Under the pieces are notes generated by a model. That model had not been told where the DNA came from, searched no databases, and saw nothing but the letters and a program-made list of their open reading frames with translations. A stretch of 64,000 bases of DNA, from contig NZ_JAVKCH010000013.1 in assembly GCF_040222815.1 (NCBI RefSeq), positions 62,001-126,000 on the forward strand. Direction: 5' to 3'. Source of the stretch: Imperialibacter sp040222815 (lineage in GTDB: Bacteria > Bacteroidota > Bacteroidia > Cytophagales > Cyclobacteriaceae). Position numbers and translations under genes: made by a program. How positions within the stretch are numbered: position 1 is the stretch's first letter; each line of letters opens with the position of its first letter. Below, in pieces: positions 36,353 to 46,700 of this stretch.

Positions 36353-39300
36353 ATGGAAAAAATTTTTACCCTAAGTAATCTGGCCTTTGGTGCTGTATTA
36401 CTCCTTCTTTTCACTTCAAATAACTCTTTTGGGCAGAATGCTTCGAGTTGTTCCGAGGCTGTGGTGGCTAGTAGCGGAACCAACGCTATTCCTGCAACAG
36501 TACTAGATGGCTATTGGTATACCTACACAATTCCCGCAGATGGTAAGCTGGTTGTTTCCTCGTCAACCGACATTTATGTGAGTCTGAGCTACAATACTTG
36601 TGCTAACCGATATTATGCAGGAGCTGGCATAGGGAATGCGAGTTATGCCAGTGCCGCGGAGGGACAAGAAATTTTTATCTATTGGGATTTGGGCAGTAGT
36701 GGAGGCGATTTTGAATGGGATTTAAGCATAGTCGATCTGGAGGAAGGTGATAATTGCAGTCTGGCCAAGGTATTGGCTATAGGGGAAAATTATCTGCCTC
36801 CAACGTACGGTGAGTATTGGTTCACCTACACTATGCCCAGCGATGGTCGATTCGTAGCACAGACTCCTGATCTCGCCGGCTTTGATATTATCAGTGGTGA
36901 TTGCCCCTCCAACCTCAACGGTCATATTAATGCATACGACAATATTTCAGCTGCTTTTAAGGAAGGCGAAAACATATTTTTACGTTTTAGAGTAGAGAAG
37001 GGTGGAGATTTTACATGGAGCTTCAACGTTTTAGACATGGAAGAGGGTAACACCTGTGAGTTTGCCAAGGAAGCAATGGAAGGCGCCAACGAAAACCCGC
37101 TGGGAACAACTTATGAATATTGGTACAAGTATACAAAATCTGTTGAAGGGAAGATAGTTATCGAAACCACTCCTTCCAGATCTGTCTTGGCTTATTCAAA
37201 TACCTGTGACAATCTAAATTACGTTAGTAGCGGATATGGAGAGCTCTTACTAACTGATATTGGAATAGGTGAGCAAGTGTTTGTAAAGATTTACCCACAA
37301 TTTGATGAAGTGGTTGATTTATCTCTAAGCGTCGAACCACTGGTGCCTGGCGATGGATGTAATTCGACCGAATTGGCTGTTGAAGGGTCAAATGCCCTTC
37401 CTTCAACTCAATACAGCAAATACTGGTATGAGTTTGTTATGCCAGGAGAAGGCAAGTTGCATGTATCTTCTGAAAATAATGCTCGAGTGACTGTCTATTC
37501 CGGTGGGTGTAGTTCTCTCATTTATGAAACTGATGGTTACGGGCAGGCCATTGCAACTGGTTTGATGTCTGGTGAAAGAGTTTGGATTGTCTGGGATACC
37601 TATAGCTATGACAACTTTGATTGGGATTTGAGCATTGAAGAGCTCTCGCAAGGCGACAACTGCTCTCTTGCTGTCACAGCAATTGATGGGGTAAATCATA
37701 TCCCAGTAACCACTTTAGACTATTATTGGTACTCCTATACAGTACCAAGTACCGGGCGATTGGTGATCACGTCTGAAACAAACAACTGGATAAGTGTTCA
37801 GTCCAACTCGTGTGAACTTCTTTACGGTTTTGCCAGTGGCAACGGGAGCCTCTCTAAACCCATTTATGAGGCTGGTATGCAGCTTTTTATAAAATGGAGA
37901 ACAGGCAGCGGAGGGGATTTCGATTGGAGTATCGGCGTAGAGGACTTTGAACCGGGGGACATTTGTGAAATACCAATTGATGCAACTGAGGGTTTAAACG
38001 CATTCACAACAGGGGGATACGTTGATCAGTGGTATCGCTTTGTGATGCCGAATGATCAAAAACTTTCAATCGTCAGTCTTGATCAATATTCGAGTTGTTC
38101 GATTTATACGGGAGTTTGTGAAAATTTGTACTACGAGACCGGTGGTCAAAAGGGCACATCCGTCATTGGGCTTGAGTCCGGTGACGAGGTATTAATAAGA
38201 TGGTATGGCCCCAACATATTCGGCTGGTCTCTCGTTTTGGAAGATTATGAGGAAGGTGACTATTGTGAAATTGCCAAGGTAGCCGTAGACGGTACAAATG
38301 AACTACCAGCAACCAACAATCAGTATTTCTGGTACAAATATCAGGCGACTAAAGATGGAAAGCTGGTAATTAATTCCAGTTCAGGCAAGTACGTAGAGGT
38401 TTTGTCCGGTAGTTGTGATAATTACTATTGGCTAGCCTCGGCCTATGAAGACCTTACTATTCCTGAGGTTTTTGAAGGCGACGAAATAATCATTAGGTGG
38501 TCAGCAAATTCTGATGGGTTTTCTTGGGATATTTCTATCGATGAGCCACAATTGGGAGACAAATGCGCTTTGCCGGCTTTGGCTCAAATTGGTGTAAACT
38601 CGGTCCCTGAAATTTCTTCTTACTATTGGTATAGCTTCACAATGGAGGAAGAGGGTAAGCTGTCAATTCGCTCTGAGAGTGATGACTACGTGTATGTTTT
38701 TTCAAACAACTGTGGTTACCAGAATACTTTGGGTTATGGGTATGGAAATGTTGATGTGGCGAACCTTTCAGTCGGCGATGAGGTGTTGATTAGGTGGAAT
38801 TACAATAGTAGCGGAGATTTTGATTGGACGCTTGGTTATGAGGCAATAGCTGATGGAGATGTGTGTTCATTGGCAATTGACGCTCAAGAAGGACTCAATT
38901 CCCTACCAAATACCTATTCTTTTTACAAGTGGTACAGTTTTACCATGCCTAAGGATGGTAAGCTGACTATTGAATCGAGTGCATATGCAGACATCACTGT
39001 GTACTCTAACTCTTGCGAGACTCTCACTTATCGGGGTAATTATTATTATGGGAAAATATCAGTTCCATCTCTAGATGAGGGTACACAGATTTTGCTTCGA
39101 TGGTCTCTTGGTTATGAAGACGGGTTTAATTGGACACTTGCCGTTGAAGACGATGCGGCCGGGGATAGCTGTGACCTACCAGAGACTGCGATAATCGGGA
39201 CAAATCACTTGCCAGAATCAAACTTAACCTATTTCTGGTACAATTATATAGCCCCTTCAGCCGGTAAGCTGAAGATATCAAGGGAGGTCTGGGGATCAGT

Positions 39301-41779
39301 AAATGTTTTTGCTGGTGCCTGCCAAAGCCTATCCTATTATGGAGGCGGGTATGGTAACGGAGATCTGCTGGTGCCAGGGTTTAACGAGGGGGATCAGATA
39401 TCTATTCAATGGTATCAGGCCTCTAATTTCGATTGGAATTTGGAATTCGTACCCTACGAAACTGGCGACTTTTGTACCGATCCACTAGATGCGGTAGAAG
39501 GAACTAATACCACCGATTCAGCTCCGATTTGGTTTAAATTCACGGTGCCCGCAGAAGGCGACCTCACTATCTCCTCAGTGGGCACCACAACAACCGACAC
39601 CTACCTGAGGCTTTATCAATCCTGCGGGCTTGGCAGTTTTGCCTCCAACGACGATTTTGGAGGCACCTCTCAAAGTGAGATAACTGTTACCAGCCTTGCC
39701 AGAGGAGAAGAAATATGGATGCTGTGGGATGATAGCAACAGTATAGACGGGTTTGACTGGACGATTGCCTTCGATTCCAATGTGGAGCCGTTTGATCAGA
39801 CTATCACTTTCGACGCAATAAGCAATAAAACCTATGGAAGCCAATTCGATATAGTGGCTACCAGCGACTCGGACTTGGATGTATTGGTTGAAGTAATCTC
39901 TGGCCCTGCTGTTTTGGATGGTTCGTTGCTTACACTAACCGGCCTGGGAGAAGTTGTCATAGAAGCGAGTCAAACCGGTGACTACTACTTTAACCCGGCT
40001 GTGCCTGTCCAAAGAAGCTTCACAGTTAACCCTGCTCCCCTAGTAGTTAAGGCAGCCAATAAAACTATTACCTATGGTGATCCTTTGCCGAATTTGACAT
40101 ACTCAATAAGCGGGTTTGTAAAAGATGAAACTGAAGAGGTTATCACCGGGACAATCTCCATTTCAACCGATGCCAGTGAAATCCCGAATGTGGGTACTTA
40201 TGATATAGTTACCAGTGGTGGCGAAGCAGTCAATTACAATATTTCACATGTTAAGGGTACTCTTACCGTGGAAAAACCATCGCAAACACTGACATTTGAT
40301 CCACTTCCTGAAAAGACATTTGGCGATGGTGTGCTTGAGTTGGTAGCCGTCGGTGGGGCATCGGGAAACCCGGTGGCCTTTTCGAGTGGCAACACTGAAG
40401 TGGCGACAGTGGAAGGCAATTTATTGACGATAGCAGGTGCGGGAACAACCACCATTACGGCGTACCAGGAGGGTGGCGATAATTACAAAGATGCCTCAGT
40501 CGAAAGGCAGTTGATAGTCAACAAAGCCAGCCAGTCCGTAGAGTTCGCCGAGCTTACCGAAAAAATATTTGGCGATGAGGCTTTTCCCCTCTCGGCGGTC
40601 TCTTCCTCAGGATTGACCGTTTCATTTTCAAGTTCGAACACGGCTGTGGCACAGATTGAAAATGGAATACTAAGTATAAAATCTGCAGGCGAAGCTACTA
40701 TTACTGCGCTTCAGCCAGGTGATGGTAATTATAACCTGGCGACAGCCACACAACTGCTTGTCATCAATAAGGCATCCCAGGCAATAACCTTTTCAGAAAT
40801 TGGCCCTACCGTAGGTATATCCAATGGTGCCATAACACTTTCAGCGACAAGTTCGTCGGGATTGAGTGTTTCCTACAAGGTAATGGGCCCTGCTTCTCTT
40901 TTAGGCACAGTATTGACATTAACAGCTCCTGGCCAGGTTGAAGTGACGGCAACTCAGGGAGGGAATGTTAACTACCTGCCTGCCGAAGATGTCACGATAG
41001 GGTTCGAGGTGATTGATGATACCAATCAGAGAGCGGAGCAAACCATTTCTTTTTCTCCAATTGAAGGCAAAACCTTTAGAGATGATCCATTTGAATTAGA
41101 GGCTACGGCTTCCTCAGGCTTGGGTATTGTTTTCACAATCGAAAGTGGCCCGGCTACAATTGACGGTTCTGTTGTCACATTAACAGGGGCTGGTAGCGTA
41201 ACTATTGCTGCTAATCAGGCGGGGGATGAGGAATACGCTCCAGCTTCTGAAATAACCCAATCTTTCTTGGTGGGCAAGGCTACGGCAACCATTGCACTTA
41301 GCAACTTGCAGCAGAGAGCTGATGGCGCTCCTAAAACCCCAACAGTTAGTATTGACCCCCCTTTCGTTGACTACGTAATCATATTCGATGGAGGATCTGA
41401 CGAGCCTGTGGAACCTGGGAGCTATGAGGTAGTAGTGGAAGTTGAGGATACAAACTATCAGGGAAGCGCCAGCGAAACTTTCGTGCTGTCGGAAGCATTG
41501 GCAGTGAAAGATGGAGACCTGGATCTAGATGTAAAAGCTTACCCTATTCCCGTTAAAGATTACCTTACAGTTGAAATGGCTGGCTCAGCAAGAGCGACAC
41601 AGGCTACTAACAAGGTCATCAGGCTGATGAATTTGCTGGGACGGGAATCGCACCGAAGTTCTTTTGTCGGGGATATAAGCACAATCGACCTTAAGCATCA
41701 GCCAAAGGGCATCTACCTTCTTCTCATAGAAAATGAAATGGGTGAGGTGCTGAAGAGAGTGAAAGTATCTAAGGAGTAA
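36353..41779 (+). CDS. Giant T9SS-sorted surface protein with 11 Cys-pair repeats and MBG-like domains
   Basis: This 1808-residue protein has a signal peptide (ending SNNSFGQ). About residues 30-1140 hold eleven copies of a ~100-residue repeat. Each begins near GDxCxxA (first copy SSCSEAV), continues with GxNxLP and WYxYTxP.xGKLxI, has a second Cys in VYSxxCxxL, and ends in a GDeVxIRW / DWxLxVE segment. Then come MBG-like and Ig-like repeats (about 1140-1720; TITYGDPLPNLTYSISGF, EKTFGDGVLEL). The C-terminus (AYPIPVKDYLTVEMAG to KRVKVSKE) is a T9SS type A sorting domain. It is probably an adhesin. It lies in a segment flanked by 64-bp direct repeats. Confidence 0.88.
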   Translation: MEKIFTLSNLAFGAVLLLLFTSNNSFGQNASSCSEAVVASSGTNAIPATVLDGYWYTYTIPADGKLVVSSSTDIYVSLSYNTCANRYYAGAGIGNASYASAAEGQEIFIYWDLGSSGGDFEWDLSIVDLEEGDNCSLAKVLAIGENYLPPTYGEYWFTYTMPSDGRFVAQTPDLAGFDIISGDCPSNLNGHINAYDNISAAFKEGENIFLRFRVEKGGDFTWSFNVLDMEEGNTCEFAKEAMEGANENPLGTTYEYWYKYTKSVEGKIVIETTPSRSVLAYSNTCDNLNYVSSGYGELLLTDIGIGEQVFVKIYPQFDEVVDLSLSVEPLVPGDGCNSTELAVEGSNALPSTQYSKYWYEFVMPGEGKLHVSSENNARVTVYSGGCSSLIYETDGYGQAIATGLMSGERVWIVWDTYSYDNFDWDLSIEELSQGDNCSLAVTAIDGVNHIPVTTLDYYWYSYTVPSTGRLVITSETNNWISVQSNSCELLYGFASGNGSLSKPIYEAGMQLFIKWRTGSGGDFDWSIGVEDFEPGDICEIPIDATEGLNAFTTGGYVDQWYRFVMPNDQKLSIVSLDQYSSCSIYTGVCENLYYETGGQKGTSVIGLESGDEVLIRWYGPNIFGWSLVLEDYEEGDYCEIAKVAVDGTNELPATNNQYFWYKYQATKDGKLVINSSSGKYVEVLSGSCDNYYWLASAYEDLTIPEVFEGDEIIIRWSANSDGFSWDISIDEPQLGDKCALPALAQIGVNSVPEISSYYWYSFTMEEEGKLSIRSESDDYVYVFSNNCGYQNTLGYGYGNVDVANLSVGDEVLIRWNYNSSGDFDWTLGYEAIADGDVCSLAIDAQEGLNSLPNTYSFYKWYSFTMPKDGKLTIESSAYADITVYSNSCETLTYRGNYYYGKISVPSLDEGTQILLRWSLGYEDGFNWTLAVEDDAAGDSCDLPETAIIGTNHLPESNLTYFWYNYIAPSAGKLKISREVWGSVNVFAGACQSLSYYGGGYGNGDLLVPGFNEGDQISIQWYQASNFDWNLEFVPYETGDFCTDPLDAVEGTNTTDSAPIWFKFTVPAEGDLTISSVGTTTTDTYLRLYQSCGLGSFASNDDFGGTSQSEITVTSLARGEEIWMLWDDSNSIDGFDWTIAFDSNVEPFDQTITFDAISNKTYGSQFDIVATSDSDLDVLVEVISGPAVLDGSLLTLTGLGEVVIEASQTGDYYFNPAVPVQRSFTVNPAPLVVKAANKTITYGDPLPNLTYSISGFVKDETEEVITGTISISTDASEIPNVGTYDIVTSGGEAVNYNISHVKGTLTVEKPSQTLTFDPLPEKTFGDGVLELVAVGGASGNPVAFSSGNTEVATVEGNLLTIAGAGTTTITAYQEGGDNYKDASVERQLIVNKASQSVEFAELTEKIFGDEAFPLSAVSSSGLTVSFSSSNTAVAQIENGILSIKSAGEATITALQPGDGNYNLATATQLLVINKASQAITFSEIGPTVGISNGAITLSATSSSGLSVSYKVMGPASLLGTVLTLTAPGQVEVTATQGGNVNYLPAEDVTIGFEVIDDTNQRAEQTISFSPIEGKTFRDDPFELEATASSGLGIVFTIESGPATIDGSVVTLTGAGSVTIAANQAGDEEYAPASEITQSFLVGKATATIALSNLQQRADGAPKTPTVSIDPPFVDYVIIFDGGSDEPVEPGSYEVVVEVEDTNYQGSASETFVLSEALAVKDGDLDLDVKAYPIPVKDYLTVEMAGSARATQATNKVIRLMNLLGRESHRSSFVGDISTIDLKHQPKGIYLLLIENEMGEVLKRVKVSKE

Positions 41780-41828
41780 ACGTTCCTTGTTGTAATAAGC
41801 AAAGCCTCGATACCTGCTAAATCTGAAT

Positions 41829-41892
41829 CAAAATCCTCTGGCACGATGCCGAAGTGTACGTAAGGAGCGGGAGCTTGAAGCGGTTGGGGTAG
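41829..41892 (+). repeat. Direct repeat, copy 2 (orphan 3' end of the TPR/SH3 gene)
   Basis: Sequence matches 35995-36058 (61/64), including the TAG stop, but no start or body of that gene precedes it. It lies between the giant gene's stop and the TPR-LuxR regulator. It is consistent with a scar of homologous insertion or duplication. Confidence 0.9.
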
Positions 41893-42019
41893 GTTTTAGG
41901 ATCACTTGCCACCTGCGGTCAATGGGTTAACTGTTGCTTAAATGTCTAGTAGGATTTCCCCAACTTTTCCCTAGTTTTATCAGACTCACAAACTACCATT
42001 TACCTAGCTGCCGATTCGC

Positions 42020-43591
42020 ATGTACAAAAGAAGACTCTTGAAGCTTGTAAGTACTGCCAGTGTCATTTGCCTTACGACTTTAATGTTGTTTGCTCAGGAG
42101 GCAAACTACCCGGATACGATAGCAGCGAAACTGAAGCGACTGGAATCTGCCGCAGAAAAAGTCACCTACCTCAATGAAGCAGCCTACCAGTTCCGAACCA
42201 GCGAACCGGCCCTGGCCCTGACTTTGGCTCGCAAAGCCAAAATACTTTCAGAAGATGACCAACTGCTTGTCGGCAAAACCAATATTACTTTGGCACAGCT
42301 GCTGTTGTACACTGGAGAAACCGATTCGGCAGAACTCTTGTTGAAGGAGGCCAGTCGGATATTTCTCACTGTTAACGATAGCGCTCAATTGGCGAAATCG
42401 TACTTTGAACTAGGCACACTTTATTATTACGAGTCGAAAGACTCGCTGGCACTGGAAAACTTCTTCAAGGCATTGCCTATGTTGCAGGCAATGAATGACC
42501 TGCGGGGTCTGGCATTTTTATACAATAACTTATCGAACCTGATCAGCTATATGGACGACACTGAAGGCGCCATCGACTATATGCTCAAGGCGATTGACCT
42601 GAAAATGCAGCTGGGTGAGGAGGCGCTGCTCGGTACCAGCTACCATAACCTGGGCCGGCTCTACTACCAGCTCGACAATGTGGACTTGGCCATCAACTAC
42701 TTTCGTATGAGCCTACGGGTAAAGAAAAAATACAACAACATCAAGGGCTTGGCCCCCACCTACAATTCCCTGGCTGGTATTCAGCTAAAGCTTAAACGAA
42801 ATGACTCTGCCATCTTTTATCACCAGGAGGCAATCGCCATCGACAAGCAATTGCAGGATACGCTGGGATTAGCCAACGACGTGCTCTCGCTTGCTGACAC
42901 TTACCTGGAGTTGGGTAATTTTAGCAAGGCGGCGCAGTACAGTGTGGAAGCATTGAGCTATGCACAGGAACCAAGACTTGTGAGGGACACCCGGCAGGTG
43001 GTGGCCCAAAGCTACCAGGGGACGGGCGATTTTCGCAAAGCGTTGGAATACTACCAGCTATATATGAGCCTGAATGATTCTCTTACCAATGCCGACAGGC
43101 AAAAAAGCATTGACGAGCTCCGGGAAAAATACGAAGCAGAAGAAAAGCAAAAGGAGATCATCTTACTGTCCAAAGAAAACGAAATTGCGGGGCTCGAGCT
43201 CGACAAAACCCGTAGCCAGCTTTACCTCGCCCTGGTGGCGATAGTTTTGGTGGTGGGCGGCGCTTTTGTGTTTGTGTGGAACACACAACTGAAGCGTAAA
43301 CTCCTCAATGAAGAAATTACTAATCTGCGAAATCAGCTCAACCTGTTACTGGCACCAGGAGATAGCCAGGAAGATCTATCCATCGAAGCTGTCAATAGTA
43401 AACTGACGGCCCCGCTTACCGAGCGGGAGTTTGAAATACTGCGGCTGGCCGTGTCAGACATGAACAACAAAGAGATAGCAGAGACGGTCTTTTTATCGGT
43501 TCATACCGTTAAGTTCCATCTAAGTAAGATCTACGAAAAGCTGGGTGTAAACGACCGACAGGCTGCCCTCAAGTTTATTGCAATAAAATAG
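42020..43591 (+). CDS. Membrane-anchored TPR-LuxR-type transcriptional regulator (first of three)
   Basis: This 523-residue protein has a signal peptide (CLTTLMLFAQ) and TPR repeats from about residue 70 to 340 (YHNLGRLYYQLDNVDLAINYF). A coiled coil follows (REKYEAEEKQKEIILLSKE), then a membrane segment (LYLALVAIVLVVGGAFVFVW, about 393-412) and another helix. The C-terminal LuxR HTH (LTEREFEILRL, NKEIAETVFLSVHTVKFHL) would be cytosolic. The layout is a one-component regulator with a periplasmic TPR sensor. It lies 130 bp upstream of the giant gene at 43722, whose upstream region holds two dyads. It is a plausible activator of that gene. Confidence 0.88.
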   Translation: MYKRRLLKLVSTASVICLTTLMLFAQEANYPDTIAAKLKRLESAAEKVTYLNEAAYQFRTSEPALALTLARKAKILSEDDQLLVGKTNITLAQLLLYTGETDSAELLLKEASRIFLTVNDSAQLAKSYFELGTLYYYESKDSLALENFFKALPMLQAMNDLRGLAFLYNNLSNLISYMDDTEGAIDYMLKAIDLKMQLGEEALLGTSYHNLGRLYYQLDNVDLAINYFRMSLRVKKKYNNIKGLAPTYNSLAGIQLKLKRNDSAIFYHQEAIAIDKQLQDTLGLANDVLSLADTYLELGNFSKAAQYSVEALSYAQEPRLVRDTRQVVAQSYQGTGDFRKALEYYQLYMSLNDSLTNADRQKSIDELREKYEAEEKQKEIILLSKENEIAGLELDKTRSQLYLALVAIVLVVGGAFVFVWNTQLKRKLLNEEITNLRNQLNLLLAPGDSQEDLSIEAVNSKLTAPLTEREFEILRLAVSDMNNKEIAETVFLSVHTVKFHLSKIYEKLGVNDRQAALKFIAIK

Positions 43592-43629
43592 CGCTTTTTA
43601 ACGAGCTCATTTTCAGTCACTTGCAAAAA

Positions 43630-43670
43630 CTAGCCACCCGGCTAGTAGGTGTTTCACCCGTGGTGGGTGA
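43630..43670. promoter_or_regulatory. Tandem GC-rich dyads upstream of the second giant gene
   Basis: CTAGCC-ACCC-GGCTAG (43630-43645) is followed by TCACCC-GTGGT-GGGTGA (43654-43670); both are perfect inverted repeats. The pair ends 51 nt before the ATG at 43722. A similar pair precedes the third giant gene by 52 nt. They may be operator sites or 5'-UTR hairpins. There is no T-run, so simple termination of the regulator gene is less likely. Confidence 0.6.
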
Positions 43671-43721
43671 GGAGGAAGGGGGTGAATAGGAGAAAATTTG
43701 GTTTCACAAATCGCTGAAACC

Positions 43722-46700
43722 ATGAAAAAAATCCTTTTACTCGTAACCATGCTGGCTGGACTCGCCGTTAGTGCCAGGGGACAGTTTACAGTAATTATAC
43801 CAGCTGGTGCACCACCGGTAGGTACGAAACAATTTAAATTTCAATCTTCCTCTGGCTCCTGGAAGGCTTTGGGCAATGCTGCCCAGCTAGTCGACAATAA
43901 CAATAATCCAGTAGGTACTATAAGTCTTCAGGGACACAACGGCAGTGGCAACTATCATCACTGGGTATATTTCAATTTCACTATTACGGGCAATAATTTT
44001 GGAGGTCAGCTTTTGCCCAACACCACCTACAAGATGGTGGCCTCCGGACCACTACTGGAAAAAACTAATGGAGAGCAATGGCCGACAGCCAGCGGCACCT
44101 TCCATACTTTCACGACTGGCGCTGACGACGTGCAACCAAAGGGGATATCCATTTCTCCAGTAAAAAACTCCACGAACGTCTCTGGAGATGGCCCATTTGT
44201 GATAACCTTTGACGAGAAGATTCAAAAAGGTACAGGCAACATTGTTCTCCATGCCATGGATTTCACTGGCAGAGACAGGATAGTCAATATCAGCTCCTCG
44301 CAAGTACTGGTTTCTAATAACACGACCACTATTCCACGATCAAATGTTATTGTTAACCTCACAGACTATTTGGTAAGCGACGGAACGGCTGCCTACTATC
44401 TGGAAATTGAAGAAGGGGCATTTGTTGACTTGTCAGGCAATGAAAGCGTCGCCTATGGGGAGTCATGGTTAACAAACTTTAGCGTCGAGAATACATATGT
44501 TTACGATACTTCGCCTCCCCTTGTTGTTACTCAGGCACCCGAGCACCAGGCTGTTCAGGTTGCTGCCTCTACCTATCGCATTACCTTCAATGAAGAAGTA
44601 AAAAGAGTAGGCAATTTCTACCTCAGAGATGCTTCAGATAATAGCATCTATGCCACTTTTGGCAACGGAAATACTTTTTACAAGGACGACAAACACAGCA
44701 TTGAAATGACGCTTATTGGAGGCACAGCGCCGTTCGCTAAGCAGTTTTACCTTGAAATTCCCGAAGGTGCTATAACAGACCTGGCTGGCAATGCTTTCGC
44801 TGGGTTTGGAGCCAATGAATGGCGCTTTAGGATCGTGGACAATGTGAAGCCGGTGATCACGGCCTTCACACCCTTAGATGAGGCCCAAGTGCCCACAAGC
44901 CTTTCCACTCTTACCATGACCTTTGATGAGGATATTGAGGTTGGAAACGGTAGCATATCATTATATAAATTTACAGGAACTTCCCAGATTCATCAGTCTT
45001 TTCCGGTTGGGGGTAACAATGTGACGGTAGACGGCAACGTACTCACCGTGTCGGGACTGACAGGTTTATTGCCCAATCAGGCTTATTATGTGCTCGCCCC
45101 CTACGGCTTTGTCACAGACTTGTATGGAAATAGTTCGACAGGAGTTGCAGACCGATATATATGGAATTTTGCCACAGAAGCAGCTGCCAATGAAGCGCCC
45201 ACGGACATAGCCCTTAGCTTTAGTACAATCAACGAAAATCAGCCTGTTGGTACCGCAGTAGGCTCTTTTTCTACCAGCGATGTTAATGCTACCGATACCC
45301 ACAGCTACAGCCTGGTGGCTGGCAGTGGCGGAGTCGACAACAGCAGCTTTACCATCGAAGGTAACATCTTGAAATCTGCTTCATCTTTTGACTTTGAGTC
45401 ACAGGCTAGCTATAATATCAGAGTACGCAGTTTTGACGGAATTGCCGGTTTTGAAAGAACCTTTGTTATTCAGATAGGCAATGTGGCTGAAAACAGCCCT
45501 CCCTCCAATATCACCCTCGTCGGCACCTCAGTGAATGAAAATAGCCCGCTGGGTACCGTGGTTGGCACCCTCAGCTCGACTGATGCCGACGGTGGAGATT
45601 CTCATACCTATGCCCTGATAGCAGGGGAAGGCGATACAAATAATGGTTCTTTTTACATAGCAGGGAATAGTTTAAGAACCAATGCCGTTTTCGACTTCGA
45701 AACCAAAACGTCCTATAGCGTAAGAATTCGTACCAGTGATGGTACAGCCGCTTTCGCCAAGGTATTTACCATCACCGTCAACGACGTGGTAGATACGGAC
45801 ATCACAGGCCCTCTTACCAGCAGCCTTACACCAGGTGATGGTGGCACGGGCATTTTCGTGGATGCCTCTCTGGTGTTGACTTTCAATGAGCCAATCAAGG
45901 CGCAAGCTGCCGGGGGCACTGTGTCTGTAAAAAGGCTCTCCGACAATGCGGTGATGCTTGCAGGGCAACCTAAAACTAATACGACGGACTTCACTGTTGC
46001 TGGGAGCACATTGTCGATCCATCTTTCGGGAGCATCGCTGGCGTACGAAACTGGCTACTATGTAACTATCGACGAGTACAGTATTGAAGATCTGGCTGGC
46101 AACTATTACCTCGGTTTTGCCGACAACACCACCTGGAATTTCACTACAGCTACGGCGATCCAAAGTGATGCCACTGCCCCAACGGTCGTTGGGTTTGATC
46201 CGGCGACAGGTTCCAGTAACAATTCTTACGATCATGGGTATTTGAGCCTCACCTTTTCGGAGGAAATCAGGCACAAGTCTCAGTTCAGTACTACTTTTAT
46301 TCTTCAATACAACAATTTTGGAGTATGGAGTGGTGAGACTAAATATTTTCAAACAGGAACGGAAGATGTGACATTTAGCGGAAATACCATCACACTTAAT
46401 AACGTGCCTGACTTGAATCCGAACCGTCAATACAGGGTGGTTGCTCATTGGAGTGGTAGCGGTGCCATTGAAGACCTGAATAACAACGATTTTGTTGAGT
46501 GGGGATATACCGACTTGTGGACTTTTACTGTTGCATCGGGGGCAGCGGTAGCGGCCCAGTACCCTGCTCATAGCAGCACCAATATTCCTACGTATGCAAA
46601 TGTTGAAATTACTTTCGATCAGAGCATTTCCGTGGATTCTGACGACTCACAGTTTGCTATGATCTTCAAAAGCGGAAATGCTCAGCCATATTATTCCTTT

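Noticed and set aside
45672..46571. 300-residue minus-strand ORF inside the second giant gene
   Set aside because: It is antisense to a clearly coding repeat protein and its composition (rich in Ser, Arg, Cys) is typical of a shadow frame.
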